Shown here piece by piece: positions 17,550 to 26,092 of a stretch of 64,000 bases of DNA (position 1 is its first letter; each line of letters opens with the position of its first letter). The stretch is from Bacillota bacterium (GTDB lineage Bacteria; Bacillota; Clostridia; Lachnospirales; Lachnospiraceae). The notes under the pieces were generated by a model. That model saw only the letters and a program-made list of their open reading frames with translations, was not told the origin of the DNA and did not search any database. Location: NCBI GenBank assembly GCA_023392535.1, contig JAEVYY010000012.1:5755-69754 (forward strand), given 5' to 3'. The translations under genes and the position numbers were made by a program.

Positions 17550-17599
17550 TGTATTCTTTTTCGATTGACAGTAATAATAGCATATTATATTATAAAAAT

Positions 17600-17825
17600 G
17601 TAAAATTCAATTAAAAAGGGTGATGGAAATCCGGTGTACCAGATGCTACAGAATCAGTGGTATGGGTATAGCTGGAAAAGAGTAAATAAAATCAAATTTA
17701 ACAGGTCAAAAGAGTAACTGTGTTAACAGTTTTGTTTTTGTACCCAGTGTTTGATTTTATTTTGCTCTTACATTTCTTCATCTTAAGAAGATTAGCCGTA
17801 GAGTAAAATCTACGGCTTTTTCTTT
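17600..17825 (+). promoter_or_regulatory. Structured leader before the methyltransferase gene
   Basis: The 300-base gap after the MFS gene is not empty. At 17618-17672 there is GGGTGATGGAAATCCGGTG and pairing segments TGCTA/TGGTA and CCAG/CTGG. At 17679-17697 and 17750-17769 there is a nearly perfect 19-bp long-range stem (AAGAG-AAATAAAATCAAA) enclosing a small CTGTGTTAACAG hairpin. The leader ends in an intrinsic terminator just before the ribosome site. The layout suggests attenuation by a riboswitch or a translated leader, but I recognise no known class. Confidence 0.45.
17794..17825 (+). terminator. Intrinsic terminator 28 bases before the methyltransferase
   Basis: Perfect 9-base arms AGCCGTAGA (17794-17802) and TCTACGGCT (17809-17817), then TTTTCTTTT. 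Its place between the leader and the AAAGGAG site suggests an attenuator rather than only the end of the MFS transcript. Confidence 0.85.
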
Positions 17826-17852
17826 TGCCAATTATGAAAGGAGAATATGCTT

Positions 17853-18683
17853 ATGTTCAAAAGCATTAGCAAGGCTTTAGAAAGGCCGCCACTTTACAAA
17901 AAAACTGAAACTGCATTTTGGAATGAGGAACACATCTCCAAACAGATGCTCAAGGCTCACCTTGATCCTGATTTTGAAGGTGCAAGCAGGAAATTGGAAT
18001 TTATAGAAAAATCCGCTGCATGGATAAAAGAAATAATACTTCCATTAAAATACCCATTACTGCTTGATGTTGGATGCGGTCCCGGAATCTATGCAGAAGA
18101 ATTTACAAAAAATGGATACCGGGTGACAGGAGTTGATTTTTCAAAGAGGTCGATAGACTATGCACAGAATACGTCAAAAGAGCAAGGTCTGGATATTACT
18201 TACCTTTATCAAGATTATTTGGATATGAACCTTAACAAAATCTTTGATGTTGCGACCATGATCTATTGCGATTATGGTGCCTTATCAACAGTGGACAGAC
18301 AGATTTTGATGAAAACGATTTATCAACATTTAAGACCTGGCGGAAAATTCCTGTTGGATGTTTTTTCGATGGCCAAGTACAATAATTTTGAAGAAAAACA
18401 GACATGGGAGATTTGTAAAAATGGAGGTTTTTGGAGCGAAGAGAAATACCTTGCATTAAATTCGAACTACAAATATACGGATCAAGTGACATTAGAACAA
18501 ATTTCTATTATATCTGAGGATAAATTAACTACTTATTATTTATGGGATACTTGTTTTACAAAAGAAATGCTGATAGAAGAGGCAAAGGAGGCTGGCTTTC
18601 AAGTATGCGAAATATTTGGTGACGTTGCAGGAAACGCTTTCCATGAAAGCAATCTTACGATTGCCATACTATTAAAAAAATAG
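17853..18683 (+). CDS. Class I SAM-dependent methyltransferase
   Basis: A 276-residue cytosolic methyltransferase. Motif I is LLDVGCGPGIYAEEF (about residue 70), motif II has VTGVDFS, and the post-motif DYGALS and LRPGGKFLLDVFS are typical of the small-molecule (UbiE/Tam-like) branch. ATG 17853 is nine bases from AAAGGAG (17837-17843); ATG 17847 is only three bases away and less likely. The substrate is unknown. It stands alone behind a leader with a terminator, so it is probably conditionally expressed, as for some resistance or stress genes. Confidence 0.85.
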   Translation: MFKSISKALERPPLYKKTETAFWNEEHISKQMLKAHLDPDFEGASRKLEFIEKSAAWIKEIILPLKYPLLLDVGCGPGIYAEEFTKNGYRVTGVDFSKRSIDYAQNTSKEQGLDITYLYQDYLDMNLNKIFDVATMIYCDYGALSTVDRQILMKTIYQHLRPGGKFLLDVFSMAKYNNFEEKQTWEICKNGGFWSEEKYLALNSNYKYTDQVTLEQISIISEDKLTTYYLWDTCFTKEMLIEEAKEAGFQVCEIFGDVAGNAFHESNLTIAILLKK

Positions 18684-18773
18684 ACTGTAAATATTCTAAA
18701 TTCCATAGAATGCCAAATTAGCTATAGATAGATTCCAATGTCATATATCCATACTAGTTATTAAGCATAAGAT

Positions 18774-18803
18774 TTGATACAATAAAATAAATGTCGATAT
18801 GAT
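18774..18803 (+). promoter_or_regulatory. Possible promoter of the sugar-sensing operon
   Basis: TTGATA (18774-18779), 18 bases, TATGAT (18798-18803), about 17 bases before the start codon. The short 5' end makes this tentative. Confidence 0.35.
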
Positions 18804-18820
18804 AGAAAAAGGGTAGTTTT

Positions 18821-19813
18821 ATGAAGAAAAATATAATTCTATGGATTCTTATCGTGAGCATCATATATACACAACTATCAGGGTGTGCATCTGCAGAAAA
18901 GCAAGAGGAAAAAAAGATAACAATTGCAGTCAGTATGATTGGAGAGACTCACAAGTGGCCGATCGGTGTACAGTATTATGCGGAAAAAGAAATAAAAGAG
19001 ATAGCTGAAGAAAATGATTGGAATTATTTATACGTGGTTGGAGAAGATTCTACAGAACAATCAAATCAAGTAATCGAGATGGTCAGACAGAAAGTGGATT
19101 GCATCATTATGCTTCCGATGGATGGAGCATCTTTAAAGACAGCGGCAATGGCAGTCCAGGATGCGAATATACCATTGGTGATCTTTGATCGTGAAATACC
19201 CGATTTTGCACCGACAGCTACAATTAAGGGTGATAATGTTGGAATTGGTGTCATGACAGCAGATATCTTCAATGGAATGTTTCCGGATGGTACTAAGGTT
19301 CTAGAAATAATGGGGGATACCTCAACAGTACCCCAACAACGAACGGATGGTTTCGACCAAACAATTCATAACAATTTTACAAAAGAACAAGTCAGCTTTA
19401 CTGGATGGAACAGAGAAAAAACGAAAGAGATATTTATGGAATGGGCGTCTAGCCATACGCAGGATGAAATCGATGAAGTTCAAGCTATTTTTACACATGA
19501 CGATGAAATTGCGTTGGGAGTTCTGGATGCGCTGGATGAATACAAGAAGAACACGGAGAAGAGAGTCTCTTTTGATAATCTTAAAGTAATAGCGGGTTCC
19601 GCTGGGGATCAGGAAATGTACCGTAGGATTGAGACAGAACCGAACTATACATTATTTTCTTTGACTTATTCGCCGGCTATGATCTGTAAAGCGATACGTA
19701 TAGGTGAAAAAATTATTAAAGGAGAGGATTATAATGAAATGACTGTAATTTCAACAGTAGAGGTAAACAAGAAAAATGTAAAATCCTATCTCGATACCAG
19801 TGCGCCGTATTAA
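18821..19813 (+). CDS. Sugar-binding lipoprotein, likely sensor partner of YesM
   Basis: A periplasmic-binding-protein type 1 (galactose/ribose family) lipoprotein of 330 residues; the signal peptide ends LSGC (Cys about 23). It contains FTHDDEIALGVLDAL and GDTSTVPQQRTDGF, closely matched in the transport binding protein at 24.9 kb. It has no permease or ATPase beside it and is followed 17 bases later by a YesN regulator and a YesM kinase. Family knowledge: sugar-binding proteins act as co-sensors for such kinases (XylFII-LytS, ChvE-VirA). Inference: this protein senses the same sugar the downstream importer takes up. Confidence 0.82.
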   Translation: MKKNIILWILIVSIIYTQLSGCASAEKQEEKKITIAVSMIGETHKWPIGVQYYAEKEIKEIAEENDWNYLYVVGEDSTEQSNQVIEMVRQKVDCIIMLPMDGASLKTAAMAVQDANIPLVIFDREIPDFAPTATIKGDNVGIGVMTADIFNGMFPDGTKVLEIMGDTSTVPQQRTDGFDQTIHNNFTKEQVSFTGWNREKTKEIFMEWASSHTQDEIDEVQAIFTHDDEIALGVLDALDEYKKNTEKRVSFDNLKVIAGSAGDQEMYRRIETEPNYTLFSLTYSPAMICKAIRIGEKIIKGEDYNEMTVISTVEVNKKNVKSYLDTSAPY

Positions 19814-19830
19814 ATACCGGAGGATAAAAA

Positions 19831-21414
19831 ATGTACAAATTAGTTATTGTTGACGATGAAAAAGCAATCAGAAAGGGTATTCGTGATTACATTGATTGGA
19901 AAAGTATGGGATTTGAGGTGGTGGAGTCTTTTGAAGATGGAAAAGAAACGATTCACTATTTGGAACAGAACTCTATTGATGTCATATTAACGGATATTGA
20001 AATGGCAGAAGTATCTGGGATAGAATTAGCCAAATATGTACACGAAAATAAATCCGAAGTCAAAGTGGTGATTATCAGCGGCTATAAAGAATTTGAATAT
20101 GCCAGAAAAGCAGTGGAGTATGGTGTCGAACATTATCTGTTAAAACCAATACGTATGGATGAAGTTAGTAAAGTTTTTTTGAAGATTAAGAATTTATTGG
20201 AGCAAGAACATAGTAAAAATAGTAATAAAAAAGATAACAATTTCGAAGAATTATTGCCAGAGCTCAGAGAACAGTTTTGGATCAGTTTAGTAGTTGGTGG
20301 ATTATGTGAGGAAGAAAAAATACGCAAACGAATGAAAATGGTTAAGATTGACTTAGACGAAACGCATCCTTTTGCAATTGTTGATGTGAAGCTCACAATG
20401 GATAATACGACCGGAAGTGAATATTATACGGGCGAAAATTATAGAAATCTTGTACATAATATTTGTCATATAGAGGATGAAGACATTGTCAGTATTCCAA
20501 TGATATTAAATGATGATGTGATCAAAGTGATAGTAACTACAAAAAGAGAAGAAGATTCGGATACTTTTAAAAATAAGCTGGAGGAACTGCTTTTGGAACA
20601 ATGCAGGGGTGCTGAATCCTTATTAAAAATCAAGGTAAATACGAAGATCGAAAAAGTGATGTCACATCTGATGGATATCAGAAATTATAATTGCATGGTC
20701 AGTGTCTCTTCGGAAGAATTTTCAGAATATGGCGGAGATCTTCTCCCGGAAGACCAGGAACGATTACTGCAGAAATATAAATTACTTATGGAAACAATCA
20801 ATGATGGAGATTTGGATGGACTGGACAGTCTGGTTGATACTATTTTTTTGGAATTCAGAAATTTACCGTTGAAACGAGTCCAGCACTTGTGTGTGGATAT
20901 GTTCGCAATGCTTTCTGCAAAGTTCATTCATATGGGTATTGATGTTTGGAAAAATATGAATGAAATGATAAATTATGAAAAATTATTAGTACTAGAAAAG
21001 AGAAGCCTGCTGAAAGCAGAGTGTAAAAATCTGTTATGTGAAGTCGTAAAGATTTTACAAAGCAAACAAAATATGACTTCAAAAAGAATAGTGGAAGAGT
21101 CAATCAAGTATTTGAAAATACATTATGCCGATGAAATCTCTCTAGATCATGTAGCAGGCAGATTTTTCTTGAACCAAGCCTACTTTAGCCGTTTATTTAA
21201 GCAGTATACAGGTAATACATTTACGGATTATTTGATTGAATTACGAATGGAGAAAGCAAAAGAAATCTTGGAACAAGGAAAATATAAAGTTTATGAAGTT
21301 AGTCAAATGGTGGGATATCATAGTGAAAAATACTTTTTTCGGATTTTCAAACAATATACCGGATGTTCACCGACGGAGTATGCAAGGAGAAGGGTGATAA
21401 ATGAAAAAGGCTGA
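19831..21414 (+). CDS. YesN-type response regulator with AraC DNA-binding domain
   Basis: A 527-residue regulator: receiver domain (about 1-120, phospho-acceptor Asp in VILTDIEMAEVSG near residue 55, Lys in LLKPI), a long linker domain (about 150-400), and a C-terminal pair of AraC helix-turn-helices (about 425-525; NQAYFSRLFKQYTG and YHSEKYFFRIFKQYTG). It should activate the sugar locus when phosphorylated by the kinase encoded next, whose ATG lies 14 bases before this stop. The start follows CCGGAGG. Confidence 0.93.
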   Translation: MYKLVIVDDEKAIRKGIRDYIDWKSMGFEVVESFEDGKETIHYLEQNSIDVILTDIEMAEVSGIELAKYVHENKSEVKVVIISGYKEFEYARKAVEYGVEHYLLKPIRMDEVSKVFLKIKNLLEQEHSKNSNKKDNNFEELLPELREQFWISLVVGGLCEEEKIRKRMKMVKIDLDETHPFAIVDVKLTMDNTTGSEYYTGENYRNLVHNICHIEDEDIVSIPMILNDDVIKVIVTTKREEDSDTFKNKLEELLLEQCRGAESLLKIKVNTKIEKVMSHLMDIRNYNCMVSVSSEEFSEYGGDLLPEDQERLLQKYKLLMETINDGDLDGLDSLVDTIFLEFRNLPLKRVQHLCVDMFAMLSAKFIHMGIDVWKNMNEMINYEKLLVLEKRSLLKAECKNLLCEVVKILQSKQNMTSKRIVEESIKYLKIHYADEISLDHVAGRFFLNQAYFSRLFKQYTGNTFTDYLIELRMEKAKEILEQGKYKVYEVSQMVGYHSEKYFFRIFKQYTGCSPTEYARRRVINEKG

Positions 21415-23221
21415 AAAGCTTAATAGAAAGGGAAAAACAAAATATTATAAAATAGTGGGATATTTGAAAGATTATCGATTTAATAGTATTTTAGTTAGAA
21501 GCTTTATTATTATATTGCTTTTTTTAGCGTGTAGTTTTTCTGTTATCATGTTTACCGTTTCTAATAAAATGAACCGCATTATGACGGAAGAAATAGGGAA
21601 TATGAGTGAAAATTCATTAATTAAGACCAGGGATCGTATCGATGTCGTGATGGAAGAGGTCGCCAGAATATCTGGTAAACTTTCCTTGAATGAAGATATC
21701 CGACAGTTTATGCTTCCTGATACCGAAGAATTATTCGGGACAAATCAAACTCATATTACAAAAGAACGGATTGAACAGTATGCAGGCGTATTTGATTATA
21801 TCGATTCTATCTATGTATACTCTAATAAAAATAAATTTATTGTTACAAATGAAGGTGGAGGAGAGATTAAAGATTTTGAAGATATCACTTGGATGAAGAA
21901 TCTAACAGAAAGAGAATATGAGCCTAGTAGAATCATCAGTAGATTGAAAAACGGAAGTTATCCCAATCTAATAAGTTATATGCAACCGATACGATTAACG
22001 CAAATGCAGTTCCTGGGAGGGATTATCGTTAATGTAGATGTCGATAAATTGGAAGAATTAATCGTCTCCAATATTCGGGATCTAGATGAAACATTGATTA
22101 TTCTAGATAATCGTAACAATATAATTTTTAGTACGAATCAATCTTACCTGCGCAAAAAGATAGATAAAATAGAGTTCTATAAGGAGTTGGACTATAACCA
22201 TATGGATGGTTATAGCATAGTAAATGACGGGACCGAAAATCAATTGGTCACAGTGACAACATCAGATCAATTTCAATGGAAATATATCTCTTGTGTAAAA
22301 CTAAGTGCTTATGATGAGTATAGTAAAGGAATTTCTACTTTTTATATCGTTCAGTTTTTGGCATGTATCATTTTATCTCTTGTCGCTGCAGTCGGTATAT
22401 CGCTTTATTGCTATCAGCCGGTCAGTAATATATTAAACTTATTAAAGAATCCTGCAATCTATCGAGTTGATGAAACGATTCCAGGCTTGCGCCAGGATGA
22501 GGCACATGAAATAGCGGTCAATATTCTAAGAAATCTTTATTCGAACCAACAGATGCAGGAAGAAATGAAGGAATATACCAATATTATTAATAAGGCACAA
22601 TTAACAGCGTTGCAGGCACAGATCAGTCCACATTTTCTCTATAATACGCTGGAAAATATCCGCTGGAAAGCTATGGATATTTGTAAAGGTGATAATGAAG
22701 TCTCACAAATTATACTTAATCTATCAGAGATGTTACGTACCAGTATAGAAAGTGAGCAGCAGGTCATAACCATTGAAGAAGAAATACAAAATACGAAACC
22801 ATACATAGAAATATTGCAGTTGCGATATGAAGATAAATTAAAGGTGATATGGGAGGTAGATCCTTCTGTTCTATTATATCCTATTGTAAAAGTAAGTCTT
22901 CAGCCAATCATTGAAAATGCAGTGTATCATGGTATAAAACCACTTCGTACACAGGGAATTATCACAATCAGTGTATTGAAAGCTAAAGAGCGATTAATGA
23001 TTAAAGTGGCAGACAATGGCGTAGGTATGTCCAAGGAAGAAGTGACGCTTCTGAATGAAGATATGCATAGAAAATATATATTGAATGAAAATCATATAGG
23101 ATTACGCAATGTTAACCAACGCTTGAAACTAATGATGGGGGATGATGCTGGTCTTGAAATTTTTAGTAAGGAACATGTTGGAACAATAGTTACATTGATT
23201 CTGCCTGTAACAAGGTCATGA
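21401..23221 (+). CDS. YesM-type sensor histidine kinase
   Basis: A 606-residue membrane kinase. The first membrane segment is at about 32-53, a large extracellular sensor of the dCACHE kind follows (about 55-305), the second segment is at about 308-332, then HAMP, His_kinase (QAQISPHFLYNTLENI, phospho-acceptor His near residue 412) and HATPase_c (NAVYHG and DNGVGM). It overlaps the YesN gene, so the pair is cognate. The extracellular domain could dock the lipoprotein encoded at 18.8 kb. Confidence 0.93.
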   Translation: MKKAEKLNRKGKTKYYKIVGYLKDYRFNSILVRSFIIILLFLACSFSVIMFTVSNKMNRIMTEEIGNMSENSLIKTRDRIDVVMEEVARISGKLSLNEDIRQFMLPDTEELFGTNQTHITKERIEQYAGVFDYIDSIYVYSNKNKFIVTNEGGGEIKDFEDITWMKNLTEREYEPSRIISRLKNGSYPNLISYMQPIRLTQMQFLGGIIVNVDVDKLEELIVSNIRDLDETLIILDNRNNIIFSTNQSYLRKKIDKIEFYKELDYNHMDGYSIVNDGTENQLVTVTTSDQFQWKYISCVKLSAYDEYSKGISTFYIVQFLACIILSLVAAVGISLYCYQPVSNILNLLKNPAIYRVDETIPGLRQDEAHEIAVNILRNLYSNQQMQEEMKEYTNIINKAQLTALQAQISPHFLYNTLENIRWKAMDICKGDNEVSQIILNLSEMLRTSIESEQQVITIEEEIQNTKPYIEILQLRYEDKLKVIWEVDPSVLLYPIVKVSLQPIIENAVYHGIKPLRTQGIITISVLKAKERLMIKVADNGVGMSKEEVTLLNEDMHRKYILNENHIGLRNVNQRLKLMMGDDAGLEIFSKEHVGTIVTLILPVTRS

Positions 23222-23228
23222 GGTGACA

Positions 23229-24761
23229 ATGAGACAAATAAAGAAAATAGCATTCATTATTTTAATAGCATTACTTACTCTAAATTCTTCCGCATGTACT
23301 GCCAAAGTTAATAAAAATGAAATGATATCACGAGAAGAAAAAGTTGTGATAAAGTGGATGCTTTACGGGGAAAAGGCTAAAAGTTCGGACACTATCATTG
23401 CACAATTTAATGGTATGTTGCAAGAGTACTACCCAGATACCACGATAGAATTTGAATTTGTACCAAAGGAACAATATAGAGCAAAATGGGACATGAAAAT
23501 GGCCACTGATGAGCCAGTTGATATGGTTTGGATCGGAAATGATTTGTTTAATTACTCAGATGAAGTGAAAAAAGGTTCTTTTATTGCATTGGATTATCTC
23601 TTAAATACCTATGGAACCAATTTATTGAATATGATCCCAGATAACTTATGGAGCAAACAACAACGCGATAATAAAACGTATAGCGTTCCCTTATTAGGAG
23701 AACTTTATCGAAAGGATTATGCACTTGTGACGGCAAAATCTGATTTAGCTGCTTATGGTGATGAACTGGAAATAGCTACGATAAATCAACGGTCACTTTA
23801 TACAGATGCTTCTTGCTTTGATCCTATAGAGACCTATTTATACAACATGAAAGCAGCTCAGAAAATCGGCACTGGAATTTCTTGTGAGACTTTTTTTGAG
23901 ATAGCCAATAAAGGTTATGAGGGAATCTACGGTCCGGATTCCCCTTTTGTAATTCGTATCTTTGATAATCAACTTAAGGTTTATAATAAATATGAACTGA
24001 ACTCTTTTTACGATTTTTTTGACAGAATGCATAAATGGTACCAGAAAGGTTATATCAGACAGGATATTACAGAAGTACTAGATCCTCAAAATGATAATGG
24101 ACCCAGAAATGGGAATGTTGTATTTTTAGATGAATATGGAGAAAATGGTGTCGTACTAGACAAAATAACAACAGACTATGAGGCAGTTAGAATTCCGTTG
24201 CAAAAGTATAAATACATTTCGTATGACTCCTGCAGAAATGCAGTTGCAATCCCAAGAACATCGACAAATCCTGCAAGAGCTATGGAAATCATTAACCTAT
24301 TGAACTTAGAAGAAGGTGCGAAGATGTGCAGACTTCTATGTAATGGGACGGAAGGCAGACATTATATCAACAGAAGTGATAATTTAATAGACTGGGTAAC
24401 GGGAGATGATGGAAAGCCGATCTACAAAGTATCTCCTTATGCAGTTAGCAATGTTTTTTTTAATTTAGAGAATTCAAGGGGGGAATTTGAACAATTAAAA
24501 AAATATAATGAGAATGCTCTGGTATCCCCATTAGAAGGATTTGAACTGGATACACGAATGATTGTATTGGAGATGGCCAAAATCGATCTGATAGTTAACG
24601 AATATATTAGTGAATTAAAAAACGGAACCACAGAGGATTGGGAGAATGTATATGACACCATGATTGAAAAAATGAAGATTTCAGGTTCCGACAAAGTAAT
24701 AACTGAGATGCAAAGACAAATAGATGAATTTCAAAAATCAAAAGATACGTTTCATAAATAA
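23229..24761 (+). CDS. Family 1 extracellular solute-binding lipoprotein, orphan
   Basis: A lipoprotein of about 510 residues with signal peptide ending SSAC, related to CUT1 (family 1) sugar-binding proteins: VVIKWMLYG at the mature start, an aromatic-rich middle, and a NPARAMEIINLL stretch near the end. GTG 23223 is an alternative start. It begins directly after the YesM stop, so it is in the same transcript, yet no CUT1 permeases are present. It may serve a distant importer through the MsmK-type ATPase at 5.7 kb, or be another sensory partner. Role is inference. Confidence 0.8.
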   Translation: MRQIKKIAFIILIALLTLNSSACTAKVNKNEMISREEKVVIKWMLYGEKAKSSDTIIAQFNGMLQEYYPDTTIEFEFVPKEQYRAKWDMKMATDEPVDMVWIGNDLFNYSDEVKKGSFIALDYLLNTYGTNLLNMIPDNLWSKQQRDNKTYSVPLLGELYRKDYALVTAKSDLAAYGDELEIATINQRSLYTDASCFDPIETYLYNMKAAQKIGTGISCETFFEIANKGYEGIYGPDSPFVIRIFDNQLKVYNKYELNSFYDFFDRMHKWYQKGYIRQDITEVLDPQNDNGPRNGNVVFLDEYGENGVVLDKITTDYEAVRIPLQKYKYISYDSCRNAVAIPRTSTNPARAMEIINLLNLEEGAKMCRLLCNGTEGRHYINRSDNLIDWVTGDDGKPIYKVSPYAVSNVFFNLENSRGEFEQLKKYNENALVSPLEGFELDTRMIVLEMAKIDLIVNEYISELKNGTTEDWENVYDTMIEKMKISGSDKVITEMQRQIDEFQKSKDTFHK

Positions 24762-24810
24762 AGATACCAAATAAATAGAAGAGAGACTGTTAAAAGATTC
24801 TTTTATCAAT

Positions 24811-24839
24811 ATCTGACACTCCCGTGGAGATTTTTTTTT
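24811..24839 (+). terminator. Weak terminator before the transport binding protein
   Basis: Short CTCC-cgt-GGAG stem (24819-24829) followed by A and nine T bases. The stem is small, so partial read-through into the importer genes is likely. Confidence 0.4.
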
Positions 24840-24885
24840 GCTAGACTTAACTTATAAGTGAAACAAAAAAATTGGGAGGAACGAG

Positions 24886-26022
24886 ATGAAGAAGAAAATT
24901 TTAGCAGTTTTTTTAACTGCCACCATTACCGCCACCTGCATTATGGGTTGTGGCTCAAGAAACACAGAAACAAATAGTGATTCAGCATCAACATCTAGTG
25001 AAACAGCAAACGAGGCATCAAATGAGACAAAAGCAAAAGGAAATACAAAGGAAATCGCAGTTATGGTACCAAGTGCTGATCATGGCTGGACAGGGGCAGT
25101 ATTGACGTATGCACAGGAAGAAGCAGAGAAATTAAATGCGGATAGCACGGTAAATGAAACATACTCCATAAAAGTATATGCCGCTACCGATGTAGAAAAT
25201 CAAATACAACAGACAGATGATTTATTATCTAATACAGATAAGTTAGCAGGTATCGTGATACTTCCTTACGATAATGGTCTTCAGGCAACGTTAGAAAAAA
25301 TTGCAAAAGCAGAAATACCATTTGTGCAATTTGACCGTGTTATTAATAGTGAAATTATTGATGCGGCAGTTGTTGCTAATGTAAAAGGAGATAATGAAGG
25401 AATTGGTTATGAAACGGCAAAGAGATTCATAGAAAAAGGACTGACAAAAAACGATTATGTTTATGAAATGATTGGTGATAATTCTTCGGTACCAGAGTTA
25501 CGATCAAACGGATTTCGTGCATATTTAAGAGAACAAGGATGGACAGATGCAGAAATTGAAGCAGTTGTAGTAAAATCTGCGGCTACCGGATGGAGTCGTG
25601 ACACGGGAAAAGAACTTTTTGAATCGTGGTTTTCCAGTTCGCAATGTGATCCAGGCAAAAACAACTGGATTTTTACACATGATGATGAGATTGCTATGGG
25701 AGTTTTAGAGTCTCTAAATGGTTCCGCACTAGATGAAGGAAAGAAAAAAGAATTCTTAAATACTTTTCACGGACTTGCCTCTTCTTCTGGATTAGCAGAA
25801 ATTTATGCAGTGTTGGGAAATACGCATAAAACAATAAAGCTGCCGGAAACATTCGATATGTGTTCTGTCACATATGATCCAGCTATGATTCAGGAAGCGA
25901 CACAGGTCATGGTGGATTATCTAAATGGGGAAAATAATATTGAGCAGAATTATATCATTCCAGTCAGCGTAGTAGATTCTTCCAATGTATCAGAATTTAA
26001 ACCTTTTGGTACCTATGAATAA
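24886..26022 (+). CDS. Mgl/Rbs-type sugar-binding lipoprotein of an ABC importer
   Basis: A 378-residue type 1 periplasmic-binding-protein lipoprotein (lipobox MGC, Cys about 22, then a Ser/Thr/Asn-rich linker). Features of the galactose-binding branch: AVMVPSADHGWTGAVLTYAQ, FVQFDRVI and FTHDDEIAMGVLESL. It is clearly related to the sensor-type protein at 18.8 kb. The ATPase and permease genes follow, so this is the transport subunit. A 13-bp hairpin separates it from the ATPase gene, a common way to make more binding protein than membrane parts. Confidence 0.92.
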   Translation: MKKKILAVFLTATITATCIMGCGSRNTETNSDSASTSSETANEASNETKAKGNTKEIAVMVPSADHGWTGAVLTYAQEEAEKLNADSTVNETYSIKVYAATDVENQIQQTDDLLSNTDKLAGIVILPYDNGLQATLEKIAKAEIPFVQFDRVINSEIIDAAVVANVKGDNEGIGYETAKRFIEKGLTKNDYVYEMIGDNSSVPELRSNGFRAYLREQGWTDAEIEAVVVKSAATGWSRDTGKELFESWFSSSQCDPGKNNWIFTHDDEIAMGVLESLNGSALDEGKKKEFLNTFHGLASSSGLAEIYAVLGNTHKTIKLPETFDMCSVTYDPAMIQEATQVMVDYLNGENNIEQNYIIPVSVVDSSNVSEFKPFGTYE

Positions 26023-26035
26023 TTGAATAGTGCAT

Positions 26036-26073
26036 CAAACGTTTTGCAGTTCGTAAGAAATGCAAGACGTTTG
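26036..26073 (+). terminator. Intercistronic hairpin between binding protein and ATPase
   Basis: CAAACGTTTTGCA (26036-26048) pairs with TGCAAGACGTTTG (26061-26073) with one G-U, followed by TTTC. It probably acts as partial terminator and mRNA-stability element. Confidence 0.6.
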
Positions 26074-26092
26074 TTTCATGGAGAGGAGAATC

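Noticed and set aside
17618..17680. Resemblance of GGAAATCCGGTG to the cobalamin riboswitch core
   Set aside because: Only the first box fits; the following AATCCGG and GCCACTG boxes are absent, and the downstream gene is not a cobalamin gene. Kept only as an unclassified leader.
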